From NCBI GenBank assembly GCA_021203685.1, contig JAJQAS010000207.1:1-8756 (forward strand): a stretch of DNA of 8,756 nt, in the 5' to 3' direction. Source of the stretch: Clostridiales bacterium (GTDB lineage: Bacteria; Bacillota; Clostridia; Oscillospirales; Oscillospiraceae). The position numbers were made by a program, and so were the translations under genes. Positions 1-4,647 of this stretch are shown here, one piece after another. Each line of letters begins with the position of its first letter. Position 1 is the first letter of the stretch. The notes beneath the pieces are model-generated. The model was not told the origin of the DNA. It was given only the letters and a program-made list of their open reading frames with translations, and did no database searches.

Positions 1-124
1 GACTCTATTGAAGCTTTTCGCGGATGTGTTCAACTTGCACTTGCAATTTTCGTGTTTTTTTCATACCCAAAACGTGACACTTCGGGGATGAAAATGACCA
101 GGAGGACACCGAAAGGAGCATTTT
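1..124 (+). other. AT-richer leader upstream of the scaffold gene
   Basis: This stretch holds no gene I can support. One frame is open from base 2 to a TGA at 89-91 and could be the last 29 codons of an upstream gene, but the peptide is not recognisable. A weak inverted repeat TTGC(35-38)/GCAA(43-46) is followed by T-runs at 47-50 and 55-61, vaguely like a weak intrinsic terminator, but the stem is only 4 bp. TTGCAC or TTGCAA (35-46) resembles a -35 box, but no convincing -10 lies at the right distance, so no promoter is called. Confidence 0.4.
100..118 (+). promoter_or_regulatory. Double Shine-Dalgarno before the scaffold gene
   Basis: Two purine-rich sites lie in tandem: AGGAGG at 100-105 and AAAGGAG at 112-118. 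The second sits 6 bases before the ATG at 125 and fixes that start. The first is too far upstream for 125 and has no ATG at a suitable distance, so it may be a standby site or a remnant of another start. Confidence 0.6.
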
Positions 125-712
125 ATGTACAAACACCATCACATCGGCATCCAGTTTTTCGCGGAGCCGGAGCAGCAGCCCAACGAGGGGCAGGAGACCG
201 GCGGGAGCGGCGAGCAGACCGGCGGGAATGAACCTCTGACCTTCGACCAGTGGCTGGACAGCAACCCGGCGTACCGCTCCGAGTTTGACCGGCGGAACAC
301 CAAGGCGGTGCAGACCGCCCGGACGAAGTGGGAGCAGGAGCAGGCGGAAAACCAGGATGAGGCCACCAAGCTGGCCAACATGACCGCCGCCCAGCGGGAA
401 AAGTACCAGCTGGGGAAAGACCGGGAAAAGCTGAACGCGGAGCGGGCCGCTTTTCAGCGTCAGCAGCTGGAGGTGCAGACCGGCGCACAGCTCCAGGGCA
501 TGGGCTACGATGCGGCCTTTGCCAAGTACCTGACCGGGCAGGACGCCGAGGCCACCGCCTCCAACCTGACTGCCTTTGACGGCCTAATGCAGGCATTCAA
601 GGCCGGGGCCGTGAAGAACCAGATGCGGGGCCAGGGTGCGCCGAAGGAACCCAAGAACACCGAAGCCCCGGACCCCTTCCTGATGGGCTTCACCGGAACA
701 AAGAAAGGATGA
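125..712 (+). CDS. Capsid assembly scaffolding protein (DUF4355-like)
   Basis: A 195-residue acidic, Gln/Glu/Lys-rich protein placed directly before the major capsid gene, the usual place of the scaffold that templates prohead assembly and then leaves. The N-terminus has IQFFAE near residues 9-14, close to the L-Q-F/L-F-A-E signature common on scaffold and capsid proteins of Firmicutes phages. Residues about 15-40 are a Gly/Glu/Gln low-complexity segment. About 60-115 (including REKLNAERAAFQRQQLE) is strongly helical and probably coiled coil. A Gly-rich hinge (MGYDAAFAKYLTG) and a basic, proline-containing C-terminus follow, where scaffolds usually touch the capsid subunit. The start is set by AAAGGAG at 112-118. 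The stop lies 8 bases before the capsid ATG. Family assignment is from composition and position. Confidence 0.75.
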   Translation: MYKHHHIGIQFFAEPEQQPNEGQETGGSGEQTGGNEPLTFDQWLDSNPAYRSEFDRRNTKAVQTARTKWEQEQAENQDEATKLANMTAAQREKYQLGKDREKLNAERAAFQRQQLEVQTGAQLQGMGYDAAFAKYLTGQDAEATASNLTAFDGLMQAFKAGAVKNQMRGQGAPKEPKNTEAPDPFLMGFTGTKKG

Positions 713-720
713 TTTAAACC
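703..720 (+). promoter_or_regulatory. Ribosome binding leader of the major capsid gene
   Basis: GAAAGGATGATTT (703-715) precedes the ATG at 721; AAAGGA is the Shine-Dalgarno core. The TGA inside it (710-712) is also the scaffold stop, so capsid translation can be coupled to the end of scaffold translation. Nearly the same leader stands before the tail tube and chaperone genes. Confidence 0.65.
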
Positions 721-1545
721 ATGGCAGTGAATTATGCCAGCAAGTACGCGGACAAAATCGACGAGCGGTTTACGCTGGGCGCGCTGACCGGCGGCGCGGT
801 CAACCAGGATTATGACTGGCTGGGCGTGGAGACCGTCAACGTCTACTCCGTCCCCACCGTGGCGATGAACGACTACGCCACCACCGGCTCCAACCGTTAC
901 GGCGACCCCTCCGAGCTGGACAACGAAGTACAGGAGATGAAGGTCAGCCAGGACCGCTCTTTCACCTTCACCATCGACAAGAAGAGCCGGGACGACACCC
1001 AGATGACCATGGAGGCGGGCGCTGCTCTCCAGCGGCAGATCGACGAGGTCATCATCCCCGAAGTGGACACCTACCGTCTGGCCGCCATCTGCGCCGGAGC
1101 AGGCAGCACCGAGACCGGCACCGTGGACGCCACCAACGCCTATGACGCTTTCCTGACCGTCCAGGCCGACCTGGACGAGAACAAGGCCCCCCAGGGCGGG
1201 CGCATCTGCTACTGCTCCCCCAGCTTCTACAAGGCCATTAAGCTGGACGACAGCTTTACCAAGATGGGCGACATGGCCACCCAGATCGCCATCAACGGCG
1301 TGGTGGGCGAGATCGACGGCGTGCCCGTGGTCAAGGTGCCCTCCAGCTATCTGCCCGACGGGGTGTATTTCGTCATCACCAACCCCGCCTGTACCCCCGC
1401 GCCCAACAAGCTGACCGACTACACCATCCACGACAACCCGCCCGGCATTTCCGGCTGGCTGGTGGAGGGCCGCGTCCGGTATGACGCTTTTGTGCTGAAC
1501 AGCAAGGCGGGGGCCATCGGCGTTTACACGTCCGCAACCGAATAA
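721..1545 (+). CDS. Major capsid protein (HK97-fold type)
   Basis: A 274-residue protein directly behind the scaffold gene, the expected place and size for the main shell subunit of an HK97-fold head. Visible traits fit this family. The N-terminal arm (MAVNYASKYADKIDERF) is short. A segment with many acidic and aromatic residues (YGDPSELDNEVQEMKVSQDRSFTFTID, cited in part) could form the E-loop and spine. A helical stretch with EVDTYRLAAIC near 115-125 is followed by an A-domain-like region ending with IDGVPVVKVPSSYL, a pattern frequent in capsid proteins ('G.pv.v.p...'). The C-terminus (VRYDAFVLNSKAGAIGVY) also matches the common capsid ending. No large N-terminal delta domain is seen, consistent with a separate scaffold. 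The product call rests on position plus these motifs. Confidence 0.85.
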   Translation: MAVNYASKYADKIDERFTLGALTGGAVNQDYDWLGVETVNVYSVPTVAMNDYATTGSNRYGDPSELDNEVQEMKVSQDRSFTFTIDKKSRDDTQMTMEAGAALQRQIDEVIIPEVDTYRLAAICAGAGSTETGTVDATNAYDAFLTVQADLDENKAPQGGRICYCSPSFYKAIKLDDSFTKMGDMATQIAINGVVGEIDGVPVVKVPSSYLPDGVYFVITNPACTPAPNKLTDYTIHDNPPGISGWLVEGRVRYDAFVLNSKAGAIGVYTSATE

Positions 1546-1558
1546 GGAGGAATGAACG

Positions 1559-1738
1559 ATGAACTATATCGCTGAGAAAAACGGAAAGAAGTTTCGCGTG
1601 ACCGGCGTTCAGGTGGCCGCATTTCAGAAAGCGGGTTACACCGTGACCAAGGAAGCCACCGAGGAGACCACCGCCACGGTGAAAAAGGCTGCCAAGAGCA
1701 AGGCCAAAGCCACCGAGACCACCGACACCAGCGAATAA
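1559..1738 (+). CDS. 59-residue protein downstream of capsid, function unknown
   Basis: A short gene in the gap between capsid and connector. The ATG at 1559 is preceded by AAGGAGG (1544-1550) at 8 bases, one of the best ribosome sites in the window, and the TAA at 1736-1738 leads into the next ribosome site. The N-terminal half (MNYIAEKNGKKFRVTGVQVA and following AFQKAGY) looks like a small folded unit. The second half is almost entirely Thr, Ala, Lys and Glu and is probably disordered. I do not recognise a family. Small capsid-adjacent proteins of this kind can be decoration, head-fibre or assembly-helper proteins, but that is inference from position. Good initiation signals suggest it is well translated. 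Confidence 0.75.
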   Translation: MNYIAEKNGKKFRVTGVQVAAFQKAGYTVTKEATEETTATVKKAAKSKAKATETTDTSE

Positions 1739-1756
1739 GGAAGGGAGGGCGGCCCT

Positions 1757-2128
1757 ATGACCGAGACCATTAAAGAGGCCCTGCTGTCCGACCTGTCCGA
1801 CCGGTTGGGCGTGGACGGGGACGACGCCGCCCTTGTCGCCGCTCTGGAGGACGCCGGGGCAGACGTGCAGCTCTATCTGGGCTACACGGACGATGAGTGG
1901 AACGTTGACACCCTCCCCGCCGCCATCCAGCGGAAGGTGGGGCGGCTGGCCGCCCTCTACTACCAGCGGGACACCGCTGAACTCGCTGCGGCGGGCCTCT
2001 CCTCCGTCAGCTACAAAGAGGGCGACGTGCAGCAGTCGGAAAGCTACCTCTCCCCGGCGGACTACCAGGACAAGGCTGACCGGCTGCTGGCCACCCTCGC
2101 CCGCTACAGGCGGTGCAGCGCCCTATGA
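1757..2128 (+). CDS. Head-tail connector protein (HK97 gp6 / SPP1 gp15-like)
   Basis: A 123-residue, mainly helical acidic protein. Such proteins form the ring below the portal that begins the neck after DNA packaging. Supporting traits are the small size, the position after the capsid gene, and a helical N-terminus (residues 2-20) with a second helical segment (about 24-37). A third segment (LPAAIQRKVGRLAALYYQRD) contains the 'aLiqkAv..L....Y.' pattern common in connector families. The C-terminal SPADYQDKADRLLATLARYR is also typical. The start is supported by a GGGAGG site at 1743-1748. The stop overlaps the next start by 4 bases. It could instead be described as a generic packaging or adaptor protein. 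Confidence 0.75.
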   Translation: MTETIKEALLSDLSDRLGVDGDDAALVAALEDAGADVQLYLGYTDDEWNVDTLPAAIQRKVGRLAALYYQRDTAELAAAGLSSVSYKEGDVQQSESYLSPADYQDKADRLLATLARYRRCSAL

Positions 2129-2490
2129 AGGACGTTACCAAGTGGGTGACTCCCCCGTTCTGGCGGAAAGCGTGGACACTGCACAGGGCCGCCGGCGGCG
2201 TGGACAGCTACGGCGACCCCACCCGCACCTGGGACATGGACACGCCCGACTACACCGGCGAGGAGGGGCAGGCCAGCGGGGTCTGCTGGCAGATCATGAG
2301 CCGGGAGGCGACGGTGAAGGAGTTCGGTGAAAGCGTCACCGGCGCGGCCCAATTCAACATCTTCGACAGCAGCGTGGACATCTCCGAGTTTGACCGGTGC
2401 GTGTTCGCCGGGCGTGTTTGGGAGGTGCGGGGCATCGTAGACCGGAGCTGGTTCCGGCATGTGACCCTTGTGGAGGTGGTGTTCCAGTGA
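2125..2490 (+). CDS. Head closure protein (SPP1 gp16-like)
   Basis: A 121-residue protein, probably the small beta-barrel ring that closes the head channel beneath the connector. The chosen start is the ATG at 2125, giving a 4-base ATGA overlap with the connector stop. A GTG at 2113 would add four residues but has no better ribosome site. Features that fit are an N-terminal aromatic/basic stretch (WVTPPFWRKAWTLHR), a DSYGDPTRTW segment resembling the 'D..G....w' of closure proteins, central beta-prone strands, and the C-terminal pattern GRVWEVRGIVDRSWFRHVTLV, read here as strand-turn-strand. Composition is very GC-rich: about 44 of 60 bases in 2221-2280 by hand count. The product is inferred from order and motifs. 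Confidence 0.7.
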   Translation: MKDVTKWVTPPFWRKAWTLHRAAGGVDSYGDPTRTWDMDTPDYTGEEGQASGVCWQIMSREATVKEFGESVTGAAQFNIFDSSVDISEFDRCVFAGRVWEVRGIVDRSWFRHVTLVEVVFQ

Positions 2491-3074
2491 GCAAAAAACG
2501 CGGGAAAACCGTCCAAATTGACGGTTTGGACGAATTAACTGTCAAACTGGAGCGGCTGCAAAACGGGATACCGCAGGAAGTGCGGGACGCCTGCTGGGAT
2601 TCAGCGGAAAGAATGGAGCGTGAGGCCAAAAGCCACGTTTATGACGGCCTAACCTACCAGGACGGCATGATACGGGACAGTATCCACGCCCTTATGACCG
2701 AGCGGGAAACCAGCATCTCATTTGGCATATTCACCGACCTGGATATTGCCATCTACCATGAGATGGGGACAGGGCCGGTTGGCACCGCTGCGGGCTACCC
2801 CGGCGAAGATCAGATTGACCGCCCCATTAGTCGCCGCGCAGACGGCTGGCAATATTACGATGAATCGGCGGTTGGTCAGCCCTTGCCCGATACCATCCAG
2901 TTTGGAAAGCACAAGGGCGAACAGCGCAACCCGCCGGGGCAAGTCAGTAACGGCCTGATTTACACCGAGGGCGTGAAACCCCGGGCGTTTATGTACAACG
3001 CCGTCAACAACCTGAAAGACGCCGCCGGGGAAGAAATCCTCGACGCATTGATGGAGGTGCTGGCCGATGACTGA
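2487..3074 (+). CDS. HK97 gp10-like neck / tail-component protein
   Basis: A 195-residue protein starting with GTG at 2487, which overlaps the preceding TGA (GTGA) and has GGAGG at 2472-2476. Longer in-frame extensions upstream run through the closure gene and lack a ribosome site. The start region is basic (SKKRGK). A helical part (about 15-50) is followed by the family's characteristic segment YHEMGTGPVG at 90-99, equivalent to the 'Y..E.GT' motif of gp10-type proteins. A Gly/Trp-rich insertion follows, then KPRAFMYNAV at 164-173, equivalent to the usual 'a.PFl.pA' C-terminal motif. These proteins join head and tail or stabilise the tail tip. The gene is noticeably less GC-rich than the closure gene (31 of 60 bases in 2521-2580), suggesting separate ancestry. 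Confidence 0.75.
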   Translation: MSKKRGKTVQIDGLDELTVKLERLQNGIPQEVRDACWDSAERMEREAKSHVYDGLTYQDGMIRDSIHALMTERETSISFGIFTDLDIAIYHEMGTGPVGTAAGYPGEDQIDRPISRRADGWQYYDESAVGQPLPDTIQFGKHKGEQRNPPGQVSNGLIYTEGVKPRAFMYNAVNNLKDAAGEEILDALMEVLADD

Positions 3075-3453
3075 CGAAAGCCTGATTTTGGTGGACGCGG
3101 TTCCCGACATCCGGGAGGCGCTGGAAGAGCTGGACACCGACCTGACCTATACCGTCAGTTGTCAATGGCCCCGGACAGCCCCCACCAGCAACCTTATCAC
3201 CATCACCGAGTTGGACAACAGCCAAGCGGCGGGACTGCTGGTGGTTGACCGTCTCTCCTACCAAATCGACTTGTGGGGGCCTGACGCGGACGCGCTGCGG
3301 ACGCTGGCCCCGCTGGTCAATGCCGCTGTTCTCTCCGTCGGGTTTCTCCGTACCTACTCCGGGCCGCTGGAGTTGGAGGGCAGCAGCTACTACCGAAAAA
3401 CCATGCGCTTCGGGCGCAGCGTGGACAAACGTACCATGCGCCTGATTGACTAA
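3067..3453 (+). CDS. Tail completion / tail terminator-like protein (SPP1 gp17 type)
   Basis: A 128-residue alpha/beta protein whose start overlaps the end of the gp10-like gene by 8 bases. GGAGG at 3053-3057 lies 9 bases upstream of the ATG, so translation is probably coupled. The N-terminus is helical and acidic (VPDIREALEEL). The segment RLSYQIDLWGPDADALRTLA matches the 'v.Y.vdvW......l..l' pattern of small proteins that cap the tail tube and let it dock to the head. YYRKTMRFGRSVD at the C-terminus gives two more strands. Position between the neck protein and the tail tube gene is the strongest evidence. A minor capsid or neck role is the main alternative. Confidence 0.68.
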   Translation: MTDESLILVDAVPDIREALEELDTDLTYTVSCQWPRTAPTSNLITITELDNSQAAGLLVVDRLSYQIDLWGPDADALRTLAPLVNAAVLSVGFLRTYSGPLELEGSSYYRKTMRFGRSVDKRTMRLID

Positions 3454-3458
3454 ATTTA

Positions 3459-3473
3459 GAAAGGAATGATTTT
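3459..3473 (+). promoter_or_regulatory. Ribosome binding leader of the tail tube gene
   Basis: GAAAGGAATGATTTT directly precedes the ATG at 3474, with GAAAGGA (3459-3465) as Shine-Dalgarno. It differs from the capsid and chaperone leaders mainly by one inserted A and the length of the T-run. Confidence 0.65.
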
Positions 3474-3881
3474 ATGCCGAAACAGGGCCTTGCCAGTATT
3501 GGCATTACCGTGGCCGTGAACAGTGTGGATATGAACTATGTCACCGAAATCAGCGACATCGGCGGTTCTCCCTCCGAACTGGACGCCACCTGCTTCAACG
3601 ACAAGATGAAGCACTACGTGCCCGGTGTACAGGACACCAAGTCCTACGAAATCACCTACCTGTTCGACAACAGCGACGCCAGCTCCGACTTCCGGGTGCT
3701 GAAAGCCCTTGAAACGGAGGGCAGCATCGTCCCCATCACGATCACCTTCCCCGACGGGACGGCGTTCGCCTCCACCGGCTATGTCAACACCTACGCCGTG
3801 GGCGTGAAGGTGGACGAGCTGACCACCGCCAAGCTGGTGATGATGCTCCAGAGCGATTGGACCGTGACCAATCCGGCCTGA
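3474..3881 (+). CDS. Major tail tube protein
   Basis: A 135-residue protein in the position of the tube subunit that polymerises around the tape measure. The N-terminus (MPKQGLASIGITVAV) and the 'ITEISDIGG.p.elDaTcf.D' pattern, here VTEISDIGGSPSELDATCF, are characteristic of tail tube proteins of Gram-positive phages. So is the following PGVQDTKSYEITYLFDN, where a beta strand with alternating hydrophobics precedes an acidic turn. The C-terminal half has further strands (GSIVPITITFPDGTAFAS; VKVDELTTAKLVMMLQSDW), consistent with the beta-sandwich of tube proteins. No C-terminal Ig-like decoration domain is present. It is followed by a strong GC hairpin before the chaperone gene. Confidence 0.82.
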   Translation: MPKQGLASIGITVAVNSVDMNYVTEISDIGGSPSELDATCFNDKMKHYVPGVQDTKSYEITYLFDNSDASSDFRVLKALETEGSIVPITITFPDGTAFASTGYVNTYAVGVKVDELTTAKLVMMLQSDWTVTNPA

Positions 3882-3891
3882 CAATGACACC

Positions 3892-3915
3892 GGGCGGCTC
3901 CTTCGTGGGCCGCCC
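3892..3915 (+). promoter_or_regulatory. GC-rich hairpin between tail tube and chaperone genes
   Basis: GGGCGGC (3892-3898) pairs perfectly with GCCGCCC (3909-3915). The stem can extend inward by a T-G wobble and a C-G pair, leaving a 6-base loop, CTTCGT. There is no T-run directly after it, so it is not a standard intrinsic terminator. It may stabilise the 3' end of the tube-protein message, attenuate transcription, or lower chaperone expression. Its function is inferred from structure and location. Confidence 0.6.
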
Positions 3916-3937
3916 AACTGAGAAAGGATGATTTTTT

Positions 3938-4333
3938 ATGGCAAATTACTGCATGACCGTGGGCGGGCAGGACTACGAGCTGCGGCTGTCCGCGAAGGCC
4001 CAGGCTAACCTGGAAAGCAAGCACAAAGAGGGCATCGTGTCCATCATCTTCAACAGCATTGACCGGATCGGCGTCCGGGCCGAGCTGTTTTCCGCCGCCC
4101 TGAACTACAACGGCAATACCAACCCCATCAAAAACGGCTTCGACTTCTGCGACGCGCTGACCGAGGACGGCGTTGCAGGCTCCGAGGGCTTTGCCCGTAT
4201 CCTGCTGGAACTGGCCTACACCAGCGGCATTATCTCCGAGAAAATCAAAGACAAGGCGCTGGACCAGCTGGAGGGCGTTTTCGCGGACGAGGACGAAACC
4301 GCCGACGAGGAAAACCCTACCACGACGGACTGA
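3938..4333 (+). CDS. Tail assembly chaperone, short form (lambda gpG-like)
   Basis: A 131-residue protein between the tail tube and tape measure genes, the conserved place of the gpG-type chaperone. It binds the tape measure and recruits tube subunits but is absent from the finished tail. The N-terminus is a short beta unit (MTVGGQDYELRLS). The middle is helical (AQANLESKHKEGIVSIIFNSID; FARILLELAYTSGIISEKIK). The C-terminus is acidic and low in complexity (FADEDETADEEN), the typical tail leading to a frameshift site. AAAGGA at 3923-3928 is the ribosome site. Ribosomes that stay in frame end at TGA 4331-4333; some should shift at 4312-4318 to make the longer form. Confidence 0.85.
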   Translation: MANYCMTVGGQDYELRLSAKAQANLESKHKEGIVSIIFNSIDRIGVRAELFSAALNYNGNTNPIKNGFDFCDALTEDGVAGSEGFARILLELAYTSGIISEKIKDKALDQLEGVFADEDETADEENPTTTD

Positions 4334-4647
4334 CCCTCCCGGAGCTGGTTCAGGAGGGGATTATAGCCGGGATTCCTGCGGTGGAGGCCTGGGACTGGAC
4401 GATGGGTGAGATCATCGAACAAGTTCAGGCCAAAACCGAGCGGGACCGGCGGGAACACCAGCAGCAGGCTACCATTGCAATGCGACAGGCGGAGATCACC
4501 GCCATGGCGGTGCGAGGCGGCCAGCAACTGCCCAACCTGTGGGAGGCGTTCCCCTACTGGACGGCCGAGGAAGTCAAAGAAATGCGCGTAGCGAAATACA
4601 AAGCCATGCTGATGAAAAACACAGCTGGTGTGAAAGGTGGTGAGTAA
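3938..4647 (+). CDS. Tail assembly chaperone, -1 frameshift fusion (lambda gpGT-like)
   Basis: The predicted fusion joins bases 3938-4318 to 4318-4647, re-reading base 4318, and gives 236 residues. The first 127 (through Pro127) are shared with the short form. The remaining 109 start Tyr-His-Asp-Gly and form the T-like domain: LTLPELVQEGIIAGIPAVEA, a long basic helix (about QAKTERDRREHQQQ), and PNLWEAFPYWTAEEVKE near the end. The downstream frame is open from before the slip site to TAA at 4645-4647. It has no start codon with a ribosome site; the GTG at 4381 has none nearby. In this family the fusion bridges tape measure and tube subunits in a fixed ratio to the short form. The tape measure GTG follows its stop immediately. 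Confidence 0.85.
4312..4318 (+). promoter_or_regulatory. -1 ribosomal frameshift slippery heptamer AAACCCT
   Basis: In the zero frame the bases read A AAC CCT, an exact X_XXY_YYZ heptamer. The Asn and Pro codons can re-pair as AAA and CCC after a one-base backward slip. It lies 13 bases before the zero-frame TGA (4331) and is the only such heptamer I see in the overlap of the two frames. The shift direction, -1, is that seen in lambda G/GT and most siphoviruses. Confidence 0.8.
4334..4358 (+). promoter_or_regulatory. Candidate frameshift-stimulating hairpin
   Basis: CCCTCC (4334-4339) pairs with GGAGGG (4353-4358) around a 13-base loop, right after the zero-frame stop. The spacing from the slippery site is 15 bases, longer than the usual 5-9, so its role is uncertain. 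The GGAGGG arm also resembles a ribosome site, but no start codon lies at a suitable distance; it could act as an internal anti-Shine-Dalgarno binding element. Confidence 0.4.

Noticed and set aside
35..61. Intrinsic terminator or promoter in the leader
   Set aside because: The stem is only 4 bp, the T-run is separated from it, and no -10 box at proper spacing follows the TTGCAC-like sequence.
198..227. Short direct repeat GACCGGCGGG at 198-207 and 218-227
   Set aside because: Explained by Gly/Glu/Thr low-complexity coding in the scaffold; no sign of separate function.
505..1431. 308-codon open frame on the minus strand across the capsid gene
   Set aside because: It lies wholly antisense to scaffold and capsid coding sequence, has the Gly/Val/His-rich composition typical of GC-rich antisense shadows, and shows no ribosome site.
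2113..2124. Earlier GTG start for the head closure gene
   Set aside because: Would add only four residues inside the connector gene; the ATGA overlap at 2125-2128 is the usual coupling arrangement.
3456..3917. 153-codon minus-strand frame over the tail tube gene
   Set aside because: Gly/His/Val-rich mirror of the real gene; the sense product has clear tail-tube features.
4381..4647. Independent gene starting at GTG 4381
   Set aside because: No ribosome site at a workable distance. The frame is open upstream to the slippery heptamer and completes a known frameshift fusion.
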